Of a stretch of DNA of 64,000 nucleotides, positions 11,213 through 20,325 are shown piece after piece. Numbering within the stretch: position 1 is the first letter of the stretch; each line of letters opens with the position of its first letter. Made by a program: the position numbers and the translations under genes. Source of the DNA: Streptomyces sp. CB00455 (GTDB taxonomy: Bacteria; Actinomycetota; Actinomycetes; Streptomycetales; Streptomycetaceae); the NCBI RefSeq assembly GCF_001905445.1, contig NZ_LIVQ01000001.1:496001-560000 (forward strand), in the 5' to 3' direction. A model generated the notes under the pieces. The model was not told the origin of the DNA, made no database searches, and saw only the letters and a program-made list of their open reading frames with translations.

Positions 11213-13708
11213 GTGAGCACGCCGGACAGTCAGTCCTCCACGGCAGACGGGGCCCTGCGCCCGCCGTCGCGGGCGCTCGTGCCCGCGCAGTCGCCCGGCC
11301 TGGCCGCAGCACACCCGCACGACGCGCCGGACGCGCCCTCGTCCTCGTCCTCGTCGACCGTCGGCCGTCTGGTGGCGACGGTGGAACGGCTGCGCCAGGA
11401 GGTACGGGAGGCGGACGCCGCCGCCGACGGCCGGGCCCTGGTCGAGCTGGCCAAGGGGATCCTCGTCGAGCGGCTGGGCTGCGGACCGGCCCAGGCGGCC
11501 GAACAGCTCGACACCCTGGCCGAACAGTCGGGAACCTCCCGCCTCGAACTGGCGGCGGACATCGTCAACCAGGCCTCCCGGGACCGCGTCAGCGAGCTCG
11601 CGGCCGCCTTCGCCGAACTGACGCAGGCCCCGCCGGAGGGGGACGCGGACGGCACGCGGCGCGCCGGCCACGCGGCGGCCTCGCTGTCGGTGCGGCTGCG
11701 GACGGCCGAGAGCGGCGTACTGGCCGCCGGCGACACCCAGGCGGTGGCGCGCTCCCTGCTGGAGAACGCACTGGACCCGCTCGGCGCGGCGGCCGTCGCC
11801 GTGTGGTCGGCGGGCACGGACGGCTCCCTGCTCCTGGCCGGGCACGCGGGCTTCACCGACGGGGAAGCGGCCCGCTGGCGGTACGTACCGCCCGAGGTGA
11901 CGACCTTCGCCCGGCTGGCCCTGACCGAGCGCCGTCCGGTGGTCTCGGCGCGGCCTTCCGAGCCGTCCGTCCCCTCCCTGGGGCGCCACCACTGGCCCGA
12001 AGGGGGCCGGATCGCGCTGCCTTCCGGCGCGGGCGGCCGGATCCACGGCGTGCTGGAGATCTGCTGGCCGACGCCGCTGGGCCCGCAGCCCCCGCAGATC
12101 ATGCGCCAGCTGGAGGCCCTCGCCGAGCTGTGCGCCCACACCCTGCACGACCTGCCCCTGCCCGAGCAGTCCCCGGCGCTCCCCGAGGTCCCGGCGGACC
12201 TCCGCGAGCTCGCCGACCTGGCCGACAACCTGCACGATCCGGCGCTGGTCCTGACCCCCGCCCTGGACGGGCAGGGCAACCTCGCCGACTTCCGGATCCA
12301 GCACGTCAACGAACATTTCGCCGACCCCGTGGGGCGCCCCAGCGGCGCGATCAGCGGCTCACTGCTGCTGGAGGCATACCCCACGGCCGCCGACGACAAC
12401 GGCCTGTACGAGAGGATCGAGCGGGTCTACGCGACCGGTGAGCCACTGCGCTCCCAGCGCATGACCCTGACCTCGCTGGTGGGTCAGGTTCCGCTGCCGG
12501 CCGTCGCCGACGTCAGCATCAGCCGGCACGGCGGCGCCGTCCTGCTGCTGTGGCGGACCGAGGACGAGACGGCGCGGCTGGCCAGTCTGCTCCAGCACGC
12601 CCAGCGCCTGGGCCGCGTCGGCGGGTTCGAAGAGAACCTGGTGACGGGTGAGATCACCTGGAACAGCCAGCTCTTCGACATCCACGGCCAGCCGGCGTCG
12701 GCGTCGCCGGTCCCGATGGAGGAGCTGGCGGAGCACGCGCACCCCGACGACGGAGTGGGCATCCGGCGCTTCCTGCGCACCGTCCTGCACCACCGGCGGG
12801 ACGCGTCGGTCGACTTCCGCCTCCAGCGGCCGGACGGGATTACCCGGCACATCCGGGTGGTGGCCGAACCGGTGCTCGACGCGCAGGGGATGCCCATCGC
12901 CGTCCGGGGTGCCTACCAGGACATCTCCGCCCAGCACTGGACGGAGGTCGCCCTGGCCGCCACCCGCGACCAACTCGCCTACACCGAAGCGGAGTCGGCC
13001 GACCGCGTACGGCTGACCCTCCAGCTCCAGCAGGCCATCATGCCGCCGGCCCCGGCGCCCCTCCAGGTCCCGGGCATGCACATCGCCGTGCGGTACCGGC
13101 CCGCGGAGTCCGAGGCGCTCGTCGGCGGCGACTGGTACGACACCGTCGTGCTGCCCTCCAAGGAGATCCTGCTGTGCGTGGGAGACGTCGCGGGCCACGG
13201 GATCGGCGCGGCCACCGGGATGGTCGTCCTACGCAACGCCCTGCGCGGGCTGGCGGTGACCGGGGCCGGGCCGGGCCAGCTGCTGTCCTGGCTCAACAAG
13301 GTGGCCCACCGCCTCACCGACCAGGTGACGGCCACGGCCGTCTGCGGGCTCTACAACCCCGAGTCGGGCATTCTGCGCTGGGCGCGGGCCGGGCATCTGC
13401 CGCCCGTGCTCGTCCGCGGGGGGAATGCCGAGTCCCTGCCGCTCTCCGAGGGCCTGCTGCTCGGTGTGCTCGACGACGTCGCGTACACCGAACAGGAGAT
13501 CCGGCTCGAACGGGACGACACACTGCTGATGTTCACCGACGGGCTCGTCGAACGCAGGGACCTGTCGGTCAACGAGTCGGTCAGGGAACTGCTGTTGCGT
13601 ACCCTGGACGCCCCGCGCGACCTCGACCGCTGCCTCGACCGGCTGTTGACGCACAGCAAGTCCGACACGGACGACGACACCTGCCTCATCGGAATCAGGC
13701 TGGTCTGA
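11213..13708 (+). CDS. ANTAR-GAF-PAS SpoIIE-type PP2C phosphatase
   Basis: An 831-residue cytoplasmic protein from a GTG at 11213. In order: an ANTAR-like helical region (about 55-122, ALVELAKGILVERLGC), a GAF-like sensor (165-320), two PAS-type domains (about 335-450 and 460-585; the second ends VRGAYQDIS), and a C-terminal PP2C/SpoIIE domain. The catalytic motifs are GGDWYD near residue 640, VGDVAGHG, FTDGLVERRD and a terminal DDDTCLI. Such enzymes dephosphorylate STAS anti-anti-sigma factors, releasing a sigma factor. An ANTAR domain normally binds RNA; fused to a phosphatase it may link RNA or dimer state to output, but this is uncertain. The STAS gene at 14309 is the natural substrate candidate. 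The spacer to the kinase gene is about 80 bp. Confidence 0.9.
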   Translation: MSTPDSQSSTADGALRPPSRALVPAQSPGLAAAHPHDAPDAPSSSSSSTVGRLVATVERLRQEVREADAAADGRALVELAKGILVERLGCGPAQAAEQLDTLAEQSGTSRLELAADIVNQASRDRVSELAAAFAELTQAPPEGDADGTRRAGHAAASLSVRLRTAESGVLAAGDTQAVARSLLENALDPLGAAAVAVWSAGTDGSLLLAGHAGFTDGEAARWRYVPPEVTTFARLALTERRPVVSARPSEPSVPSLGRHHWPEGGRIALPSGAGGRIHGVLEICWPTPLGPQPPQIMRQLEALAELCAHTLHDLPLPEQSPALPEVPADLRELADLADNLHDPALVLTPALDGQGNLADFRIQHVNEHFADPVGRPSGAISGSLLLEAYPTAADDNGLYERIERVYATGEPLRSQRMTLTSLVGQVPLPAVADVSISRHGGAVLLLWRTEDETARLASLLQHAQRLGRVGGFEENLVTGEITWNSQLFDIHGQPASASPVPMEELAEHAHPDDGVGIRRFLRTVLHHRRDASVDFRLQRPDGITRHIRVVAEPVLDAQGMPIAVRGAYQDISAQHWTEVALAATRDQLAYTEAESADRVRLTLQLQQAIMPPAPAPLQVPGMHIAVRYRPAESEALVGGDWYDTVVLPSKEILLCVGDVAGHGIGAATGMVVLRNALRGLAVTGAGPGQLLSWLNKVAHRLTDQVTATAVCGLYNPESGILRWARAGHLPPVLVRGGNAESLPLSEGLLLGVLDDVAYTEQEIRLERDDTLLMFTDGLVERRDLSVNESVRELLLRTLDAPRDLDRCLDRLLTHSKSDTDDDTCLIGIRLV

Positions 13709-13776
13709 CGGGTGCGATCGTGATACGCGGGGAATGGACCTGTCAGCGGCGGCGGAGTCGGGGGGCGGCGTAGGCC

Positions 13777-14199
13777 ATGGATGTGGAAAGACGGCAGAGC
13801 CCCGGGCTCAGGCTCGGGCAGCCGGCCACGGCCTCCGAGGCGCGCGCGTTCGTCCGGGCGGTGTTCGAGCAGGCCGTGGAACTGGGGTGGGCGAGCACGG
13901 GCGACGGCGTCCGCGACGCGCTCGCGGACATCCTCCTGGTGACCTCCGAGCTCGCGACCAACGCGGTCCGGCACGGCGGGGGCCTCACGGGCTTCAGCGC
14001 CCGGCTGGAGCCCGACGCGATGGTCCTCACCGTCGTCGACGCCAGCCCGCGGCTGCCGGTCGCGCTCGTGAAGGAGCAGGGACCGGCCACGCCCGGGGGT
14101 TTCGGCTGGCCGCTGATCTGCCGGCTGGCGAAGCACGTCTCGGTGACGCCGCTGGCGGGCGCGGGCAAGAGCATCGAGGTCATCCTGCCGCTGCAGTGA
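13777..14199 (+). CDS. RsbW-like anti-sigma ATPase (second copy)
   Basis: A 140-residue single HATPase_c domain protein starting at an ATG. The N-box is LLVTSELATNAVRHGG, the second motif VVDASPRLP, and FGWPLICRLAKHV takes the place of the glycine-rich lid. It lies 68 bp after the PP2C gene and 109 bp before the STAS gene, the usual phosphatase, kinase and antagonist set of partner switching. It is only loosely similar to the ATPase at 6188, so the two probably have different partners. Confidence 0.88.
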   Translation: MDVERRQSPGLRLGQPATASEARAFVRAVFEQAVELGWASTGDGVRDALADILLVTSELATNAVRHGGGLTGFSARLEPDAMVLTVVDASPRLPVALVKEQGPATPGGFGWPLICRLAKHVSVTPLAGAGKSIEVILPLQ

Positions 14200-14308
14200 A
14201 CCGGGCGCTGCGGGGCGCAGGGCCGGTGCGGGGCGCCCGGAGGCGTCCGGGCATGGTTGGGTGGGCTCGTGGGTAGTTCATGGCCCGCCGGAAGAGTAGA
14301 CAGGGGTA

Positions 14309-14662
14309 ATGACCGTGAACGCCGACCGCTGCCACGTCGAGGTGCAGGACCAGCATGAGGGCATACGCGTCGTGGTGATGGCGGGCGAGTTCGACCTCGA
14401 CAACGCCGGTCCGCTGCGGGCTGCCATGGATCCGCAGGCGCCGGGGGTCCACCGCTACGTGGTCGACGTCTCGGAGGTCACCTTCGCCGACTCGATCACG
14501 CTCACCATCCTGCTCCAGGCCACTTTGGCCCGGGAGGTCGTCCTGGCCGGGCCGCAGCCCCCGCACCTCGCGCAGCTGCTCCGGCTCACCGGGGCCGACC
14601 GGGTCTTCGCCCACGCCCCGTCGGTGGCCGAAGGCCGCACGATGGTCGTACCGCCCCGCTGA
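14309..14662 (+). CDS. STAS-domain anti-anti-sigma factor
   Basis: A 117-residue STAS domain protein. EGIRVVVMAGEFDLDNAGPL gives the first strands and helix, and VVDVSEVTFADSITLTILL holds the phosphoacceptor loop, with Ser in ADSIT in place of the usual DSSG. In partner switching the unphosphorylated form binds the anti-sigma ATPase and frees sigma. Phosphorylation by one of the two ATPases and dephosphorylation by the PP2C protein at 11213 are inferred from the cluster. AGGGG precedes the ATG. Confidence 0.88.
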   Translation: MTVNADRCHVEVQDQHEGIRVVVMAGEFDLDNAGPLRAAMDPQAPGVHRYVVDVSEVTFADSITLTILLQATLAREVVLAGPQPPHLAQLLRLTGADRVFAHAPSVAEGRTMVVPPR

Positions 14663-14814
14663 CCCACGGCGCCCCGGTCGCCGCCCGGCGGGGGAACGGG
14701 GGCGGGGGCAGGGCGGGCAGGCCCGCCGCAGGCCGGGAGCGCAGGCCGGGGCCGAACTGCTGAACCCCGGCGGGGCCCGGCATCGTCCCGGCGCCGGGCG
14801 GGCACCCAGCACTG

Positions 14815-16197
14815 GTGACTCCCATCGCGCTGCGCCCCGCGCCACCGGCCGCCGCCCCCGCGCGGCGCGCGCTCCTGGCGGGCGCCGCCGGAAACTTCGT
14901 CGAGTGGTACGAGTTCGGCGTGTACGGCTGCTTCGCCACCGTCATCGCCGCCCACTTCTTCACCCCGGAACCGGGCGGGGGCGCTGCCGGTGCCGGGCCG
15001 CTGGTCGCCACGTACGCCTCCTTCGCGCTGGCCTTCTTCTTCCGTCCCGCCGGGGCGCTGCTCTTCGGCCGGCTCGGGGACCGCATCGGCCGCCGGCCCA
15101 CCCTTGTGCTGGTCATCGGGCTCATGACGCTCGCCACCACGCTGATCGGCCTGCTCCCCACCCGGGCGACGGCGGGCGCCACCGCGCCCTGGCTGCTGAC
15201 GCTGCTGCGCGCCCTGCAAGGCCTCTGCGCGGGAGGGGAGTTCGGCGGCGCCGTGGCCCTGATGACGGAGTACGCACCCCCCGGCCGGCGCGGCCGCTAC
15301 GGCGCGTGGCAGTCCTTCACCGTCGCGCTCGGCCTGCTCGGGGGCGCCGGGGCCGCCGCGCTGGCGGCTTCACTGCTGCCGCCGGCGGCGCTGAACGACT
15401 GGGGCTGGCGGCTGCCGTTCCTGGCGGCCCTGCCGCTCGGGGCGGCCGTGCTGTGGGTGCGTGCCGGGCTGCAGGAGCCGCCCGGTCCCCCGCCGGCCGG
15501 GGGCGCCGTACCCGCCGGGCCGCCCGAATCCGCCGCCCCACCGGGGCCGCCGGGCGGGGTCGCCCCACCGGGCCCGTCCCGACCGCTCCCCGCGCCCGCC
15601 CCGCCCGGCACCGCCGGGGCCGTCGTGCTCGGCATCGGGCGGATCATGGGCTGGTCGGCGGCCGGGTACACCTTCCTCGTCGTCCTGCCCTCCTATCTCC
15701 AGTCCACGCTCGGGGCGTCCTTCCGGGACTCCCTCATCGCCACCGCACTGGCCAATCTGGGGTTCGCGGCCGCGATCGTGCCCGCGGGCATGCTCAGCGA
15801 CCGCGTCGGACGGCGTCCCGTCATGCTGTGCGGGGCGATCACCGTGACCGTGTCCGCCCTTCCGCTGCTGCACCTGCTGCGGGATCCCGACGGATCGGCG
15901 GCGCTCCGGGCCGCGGCCGTCCTCGGCGCCGGCGCGGCGGTCGGCCTGCTGGCCGGTCCGGGGCCGGCCATGCTCGCCGAGATGTTCCCCGCCCGGGTGC
16001 GCTGCACCGGCCTCGGCATGGCCTACGCCCTCACCAACGCCGTGTTCTCCGGGTGCGCGGGCCTGGTGATCACCGCACTGACCGCGGCCACCGGCGACCA
16101 CGACGTCCCCGCCTACTACGCGGCCGGCGCCTGCGCCCTGAGCGCGGTGGCGCTGGCGACCCTGCGCGGCGACGACCACCTCCGGCCGCTGCGGTGA
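14815..16197 (+). CDS. MFS transporter, metabolite:H+ symporter (MHS) type
   Basis: A 460-residue inner-membrane symporter from a GTG at 14815. Early signatures are AGNFVEWYEFGVYG in TM1, GRLGDRIGRRPTL in loop 2-3 and LQGLCAGGEFGGA in TM4, all typical of the MHS family that takes up dicarboxylates, proline/betaine or shikimate-like acids. A long Pro/Gly-rich cytoplasmic loop (about 220-265) separates the two six-helix halves and is longer than usual. Its stop codon overlaps the GTG of anmK, so the two are translationally coupled. Transport of a cell-wall sugar or other anmK-related compound is possible but not shown. Confidence 0.87.
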   Translation: MTPIALRPAPPAAAPARRALLAGAAGNFVEWYEFGVYGCFATVIAAHFFTPEPGGGAAGAGPLVATYASFALAFFFRPAGALLFGRLGDRIGRRPTLVLVIGLMTLATTLIGLLPTRATAGATAPWLLTLLRALQGLCAGGEFGGAVALMTEYAPPGRRGRYGAWQSFTVALGLLGGAGAAALAASLLPPAALNDWGWRLPFLAALPLGAAVLWVRAGLQEPPGPPPAGGAVPAGPPESAAPPGPPGGVAPPGPSRPLPAPAPPGTAGAVVLGIGRIMGWSAAGYTFLVVLPSYLQSTLGASFRDSLIATALANLGFAAAIVPAGMLSDRVGRRPVMLCGAITVTVSALPLLHLLRDPDGSAALRAAAVLGAGAAVGLLAGPGPAMLAEMFPARVRCTGLGMAYALTNAVFSGCAGLVITALTAATGDHDVPAYYAAGACALSAVALATLRGDDHLRPLR

Positions 16198-17375
16198 AGG
16201 TCATCGGGCTGATGTCGGGGACCTCGTACGACGCCGTGGACGCCGCGGCCGCGGAAGTGACGGTGCAGGACGGGGGCGGGACCCTGCGGCTGGTCCCGCT
16301 CGGCATGATCAGCACGCCGTACGAGGCCGATCTGCGCCGGGCACTGGCCGTCGCCCTGCCGCCCGGATCCACCACCCTGGCCGAGGTGTGCCGGCTGGAC
16401 ACCCGGATCGGCCGGGCCTTCGCGCGGCTCGCCGTCCGCGCCGACGCCGAACTGTGCGGCGGCCGGGCCGGGCTGGTCGCCTCGCACGGGCAGACCGTCT
16501 ACCACTGGGTCGAGGGCGGCCGGGTGTACGGCACCCTCCAGCTCGGGCAACCCGCCTGGATCGCCGAGGCGACCGGCTGCCCGGTCGTCTCCGACTTCCG
16601 CCCGCGGGACGTCGCGGCCGGGGGCCAGGGCGCCCCCCTGGTGAGCCTGGTCGACCGGATGCTGCTGCGCGGGCGCCCGGGCGTACCGGCCGCCCTGAAC
16701 ATCGGGGGGATCGCCAACCTCACCTGCCTGCCCGCAAACGGGCCCGCCGTGGCCTTCGACACCGGCCCGGGCAACGCACTGCTCGACGCGGCGGTGCGCG
16801 ACGTGACCTCGGGAAGGCTCGGCTACGACGAGGACGGCGCCCTCGCGGCCGCCGGCCGGGTCCGCGAGCCGCTGCTGCGGCGGCTGCTCGACGAGCCGTA
16901 CTACCGGCTCCCCGCCCCCAAGACGACGGGCAAGGAGCTGTTCCACCCCGGCTACCTGCGCCGGGTCCTGGACGGCTTCGGCTCCCCCGCGCCGCAGGAC
17001 CTCCTGGCCACCCTGACCCGCCTCACCGCCCGTACCGTCGCCGACGCGCTGCGCCCGCTGGGCGCCACCGAGGTCATCGCCTCCGGCGGCGGCACCCGCA
17101 ATCCGGTGCTCATGTCGATGCTCCGCGAGGAGTTGCCCGGCGGCGCCGTGCTGCGGACCTCCGACGCCCTGGGCCTGCCCGCCGCCGCGAAGGAGGCGTA
17201 CGCGTTCGCGGTCCTCGGCTTCCTGACGCTCCACGGGCTGCCCGGCAACGCCCCCGAGTGCACCGGGGCCGCCGGGCCGCGGGTCCTCGGTTCCCTCACC
17301 CCGGGCGGGCGTCCCCTACGGCTGCCGTCTGCCCCCGCCCGTGCGCCGCGCTCCCTGGTCATCGGCCGTCCCTGA
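16194..17375 (+). CDS. anmK: Anhydro-N-acetylmuramic acid kinase
   Basis: A 393-residue ASKHA-fold kinase (E. coli AnmK is 369). It converts 1,6-anhydro-MurNAc plus ATP to MurNAc-6-phosphate in peptidoglycan recycling. Visible motifs are GLMSGTSYDAVDAA at the N-terminus (phosphate 1), ASHGQTVYH, PVVSDFRPRDVAAGGQGAPL, LNIGGIANLT, FDTGPGNALLD and ASGGGTRNP (adenosine). The GTG start overlaps the stop of the MHS transporter (GTGA). A C-terminal tail of about 30 residues extends beyond the enzyme core. Confidence 0.95.
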   Translation: MKVIGLMSGTSYDAVDAAAAEVTVQDGGGTLRLVPLGMISTPYEADLRRALAVALPPGSTTLAEVCRLDTRIGRAFARLAVRADAELCGGRAGLVASHGQTVYHWVEGGRVYGTLQLGQPAWIAEATGCPVVSDFRPRDVAAGGQGAPLVSLVDRMLLRGRPGVPAALNIGGIANLTCLPANGPAVAFDTGPGNALLDAAVRDVTSGRLGYDEDGALAAAGRVREPLLRRLLDEPYYRLPAPKTTGKELFHPGYLRRVLDGFGSPAPQDLLATLTRLTARTVADALRPLGATEVIASGGGTRNPVLMSMLREELPGGAVLRTSDALGLPAAAKEAYAFAVLGFLTLHGLPGNAPECTGAAGPRVLGSLTPGGRPLRLPSAPARAPRSLVIGRP

Positions 17376-17478
17376 CCACGGTTGCCGACGGGGGCGGCGG
17401 GTAGGCGCAGGTCGTTCAGGGGGTGATCTGCGTTCCGCCGGGGGCGCGGCCCCTTCCGCAGGAGGGAAAGGCGTACGG

Positions 17479-18441
17479 ATGACCGACCGGGCCGAGGTGA
17501 GGCACCAGGAGAGGCTGCTGGACGGCCTGAGCGTGGACACCAGCCGACCCGAGCAGCCCGTACTGCTCGACGGAGCGGGCGACCCGATCCAGACCTGGCG
17601 GGACAACTATCCCTACGACGTGAAGATCGGGCGCCGCGCGTATGAGCGCGAGAAGCGGATCCTGCAGATAGAGATGCTCAAGCTCCAGCGCTGGGTCAAG
17701 GCCAGTGGCGCCCGGGTGGTGGTGGTCTGCGAGGGACGGGACGCGGCGGGCAAGGGCGGCACCATAAAGCGTTTCACCGAACGCCTCAATCCCCGCGGAG
17801 CGCGGGTCGTCGCCCTGGACAAGCCCTCCGAGCGCGAGGCGGGCCAGTGGTACTTCCAGCGTTACGTCTCGAACCTCCCGACCGCCGGGGAGATCGTCTT
17901 CTTCGACCGTTCCTGGTACAACCGCGCCGGGGTCGAGAAGGTCATGGGATTCTGCACGGACGAGGAGTACGAGCTGTTCCTGCGCCAGTGCCCCGTCTTC
18001 GAGAGCATGCTCGTCGAGGACGGCATCCACCTGGTCAAGTTCTGGTTCTCCGTCTCCCGCGCGGAGCAGCGGACCCGCTTCGCCATCCGCCACGTCGATC
18101 CGGTGCGACAGTGGAAGCTGTCCCCCACCGACCTCGACTCCCTCGACCGGTGGGACGACTACACCTCCACCAAGATCGCCATGTTCCGTGCCACGGACAC
18201 CGTCCGGGCGCCGTGGACGGTGGTCAAGAGCAACGACAAGCGCCGCGCCCGTCTGGAGGCCCTGCGCCACCTGCTGTACCACCTCGACTACGACAACAAG
18301 GACCCGCGGGCGGTCGGCGAACCGGACAAGCTCGTCATCGGAGCCGCGGACACCCTCCTGGAGCCGGGCGAGGACACGACCGCCCTCTCCCCCACTCCCC
18401 TGACCTCGGCGAGCGCCGGACGGGGGGCCCACCCCGAGTAA
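17479..18441 (+). CDS. ppk2: Polyphosphate kinase 2
   Basis: A cytoplasmic enzyme of 320 residues. The Walker A region is CEGRDAAGKGGTIKRF (about residue 93), the Walker B region FFDRSWYNRAGVEKVMGF, and the lid module holds Arg-rich SRAEQRTRF. These and the single-domain length fit class I PPK2, which uses polyphosphate to phosphorylate nucleoside diphosphates (or the reverse). A variable tail after residue 295 is low complexity. It follows anmK by 103 bp in the same direction. The ATG at 17479 is preceded by GGAGGGAAAGG. Confidence 0.94.
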   Translation: MTDRAEVRHQERLLDGLSVDTSRPEQPVLLDGAGDPIQTWRDNYPYDVKIGRRAYEREKRILQIEMLKLQRWVKASGARVVVVCEGRDAAGKGGTIKRFTERLNPRGARVVALDKPSEREAGQWYFQRYVSNLPTAGEIVFFDRSWYNRAGVEKVMGFCTDEEYELFLRQCPVFESMLVEDGIHLVKFWFSVSRAEQRTRFAIRHVDPVRQWKLSPTDLDSLDRWDDYTSTKIAMFRATDTVRAPWTVVKSNDKRRARLEALRHLLYHLDYDNKDPRAVGEPDKLVIGAADTLLEPGEDTTALSPTPLTSASAGRGAHPE

Positions 18442-18577
18442 CCGCCCCGGGCCGTCCGCCCACCGCACCCGCGCGGCCACCCGGTTCCGGCCCGGGAGGC
18501 CGCGCTCGCGCGTACGGGGCGCCGCATGGTCACCACGGCGCGGGGAAGGCGGTGGGCATCCGATTGGACCTGGAGCG

Positions 18578-19711
18578 ATGGGCGGCGACATGCGAAGCGT
18601 AGGCGTGGAAGAAGAGCTGCTGCTGGTGGACGCCGCCAGCGGCGAGCCACTGGCCCTGTCGGGGGCCGTACTGGCCGCGGCCGACCGCTGGACGTGGGGC
18701 CCGGAGGGGACCGGCGAGGAACAGGACCACACCTTCGAGAAGGAACTGCACAAGGAACAGCTGGAGTTCGCCACCAAGCCGGTGACGGAGATGGGCGAAC
18801 TCCAAGGCGAGATCGTCCGGTGGCGGGGGGAGGCCGCCCGCCACGCGGGGACGGTCGGTGCGGTGATCGCGGCGCTCGCGACCTCGCCGCTGCCCGTGCG
18901 ACCGTCGATCAGTCCGGGCAAGCGCTACCAGTGGCTGGGCGAGCAGTTCGGGCTGACCGCGCAGGAGCAGCTGACCTGCGGCTGCCACATCCACGTCTCG
19001 GTGGAGTCCGACGAGGAGGGCGTCGCGGTCCTGGACCGCATCCGCCCCTGGCTCGCCGTCCTGACCGCCCTGAGCGCGAACTCGCCCTTCTGGCAGGGCG
19101 AGGACAGCCTGTACGGGAGCTACCGCAGCCGGGTCTGGAACCGGTGGCCCTCGGCCGGCCCGGTGGACCTCTTCGGCTCGGCCGACCGGTACCACGAGCA
19201 GGTGCGCGCCATGATCGGCACCGGGGTGCTGCGCGACGAGGGGATGGTCTACTTCGACGCCCGCCTGTCCGCCTCCTACCCCACGGTGGAGGTCAGGGTG
19301 GCGGACGTCTGCCTCGATCCGTCGACCCCCGTCCTGCTGGCCGCGCTGGTCCGGGGCCTCGTGGAGACCGCCGCACGGGAGTGGCGCGACGGCGCGCCGC
19401 CGGCCCGGATCGCCACGAGCCTGCTGCGGCTCGCCTCGTGGCGGGCGGGCCGCTCGGGCCTGGACGGTCCTCTCATCCATCCCGCGACCATGGCCGAGGT
19501 CCCGGCCGAGGAGGCCGTCGACGCGCTGTACCGGCACGTACGGCAGGCGTTGGCCGATCACGGGGACGAGGAGCTGGTCCGTGAGGGCATCGCCCGTCTC
19601 CTCGCCCGGGGCAACGGCGCCCGCGTGCAGCGCGAGCTGCTGCGGACCGGGGGCAGCCTCCCCGCCGTGGTGGCCGAGTGCGCGCGGATCACCTCCGGCG
19701 GCACCGTCTGA
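18578..19711 (+). CDS. ybdK: YbdK-type carboxylate-amine (glutamate-cysteine) ligase
   Basis: A 377-residue GCS2-family enzyme. VGVEEELLLVD at the N-terminus is the glutamate/metal-binding segment, followed by HKEQLEFAT, SPGKRYQWLGEQFG and CGCHIHVSVESDEE, then VEVRVADVCLD near residue 240. The family makes gamma-glutamyl or related amide bonds with ATP; actinobacteria make mycothiol rather than glutathione, so the true substrates are uncertain. The ATG at 18578 is used; a second ATG at 18590 is possible. Confidence 0.9.
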   Translation: MGGDMRSVGVEEELLLVDAASGEPLALSGAVLAAADRWTWGPEGTGEEQDHTFEKELHKEQLEFATKPVTEMGELQGEIVRWRGEAARHAGTVGAVIAALATSPLPVRPSISPGKRYQWLGEQFGLTAQEQLTCGCHIHVSVESDEEGVAVLDRIRPWLAVLTALSANSPFWQGEDSLYGSYRSRVWNRWPSAGPVDLFGSADRYHEQVRAMIGTGVLRDEGMVYFDARLSASYPTVEVRVADVCLDPSTPVLLAALVRGLVETAAREWRDGAPPARIATSLLRLASWRAGRSGLDGPLIHPATMAEVPAEEAVDALYRHVRQALADHGDEELVREGIARLLARGNGARVQRELLRTGGSLPAVVAECARITSGGTV

Positions 19712-19771
19712 CGGGCCGGCTCACCGGCCCGATGCGGTTGGCGGAGGCCGGACTTCGCGGGCCGGGGCGGT

Positions 19772-19796
19772 GGATGAGGGGTCGTCACCTGGGTAT
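19772..19796 (+). promoter_or_regulatory. SigB-like promoter ahead of the DUF3618-DUF4235 pair
   Basis: GGAT at 19772 and GGGTAT at 19791 are 15 bases apart, matching the Streptomyces SigB-family pattern GNNT-N14-16-GGGTA(C/T). The start codon of the downstream gene is about 58 bases beyond. Confidence 0.5.
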
Positions 19797-19854
19797 GCGC
19801 GGCGCATCGACACATGCGGGCCGATGCGGCCGAGACCGAAGAAGGGACACACCG

Positions 19855-20325
19855 ATGACCGAGGACCACTCCGGCCGGAACGACTCCGCGCCGCTGCCCG
19901 GTGAACTGCGCGAGGACATCGAGGCCACGCGGATACAGCTGGGGCAGGCCGTGGATACGGCCGCCGACGAGGCCGGCAAGGCGGACGTGAAGACCCGCGC
20001 CCAGGACAAGGCGGCGGAGGTCGGCGCGCAGGTCCAGGACAAGGCGGCCGAGGTCGGCGCGCAGGTCCAGGACAAGACGGCCGAGATCCTGGCTCGGGTC
20101 CAGGGCCGGGCCACGGAGGTCAAGGACCAGGTCCAGGGCCGGGCCACGGACGTGAAGGACCAGGTCCAGGGCACGGCGACCGAGGTGAGGGGGCAGGTGG
20201 AGGAGGCGGCCGGACAGGCGGCCGAAGCCGCGCGCCGAGGCCGCGTCCCGCTGCTGGCGTGGGCCGGCGGCGTGGCCGTCCTCACCTACGTCCTGCTGCG
20301 CCGCTCCCGGCGGAGCAGCCGATGA
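19855..20325 (+). CDS. DUF3618 membrane protein with LEA-like 11-residue repeats
   Basis: A 156-residue protein. The N-terminal ELREDIEATRIQLGQAVDT is the DUF3618 signature. Residues about 40-120 are Ala/Gln/Val/Asp/Lys 11-residue repeats (KAAEVGAQVQD, RATEVKDQVQG and variants), an amphipathic pattern like group 3 LEA proteins. A C-terminal membrane helix (VPLLAWAGGVAVLTYVLL) ends in a basic tail. It would be a tail-anchored helical rod on the cytoplasmic face. Its ATG overlaps no neighbour upstream; its stop overlaps the DUF4235 start (ATGA). A SigB-like promoter upstream suggests stress expression. Function unproven. Confidence 0.85.
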   Translation: MTEDHSGRNDSAPLPGELREDIEATRIQLGQAVDTAADEAGKADVKTRAQDKAAEVGAQVQDKAAEVGAQVQDKTAEILARVQGRATEVKDQVQGRATDVKDQVQGTATEVRGQVEEAAGQAAEAARRGRVPLLAWAGGVAVLTYVLLRRSRRSSR

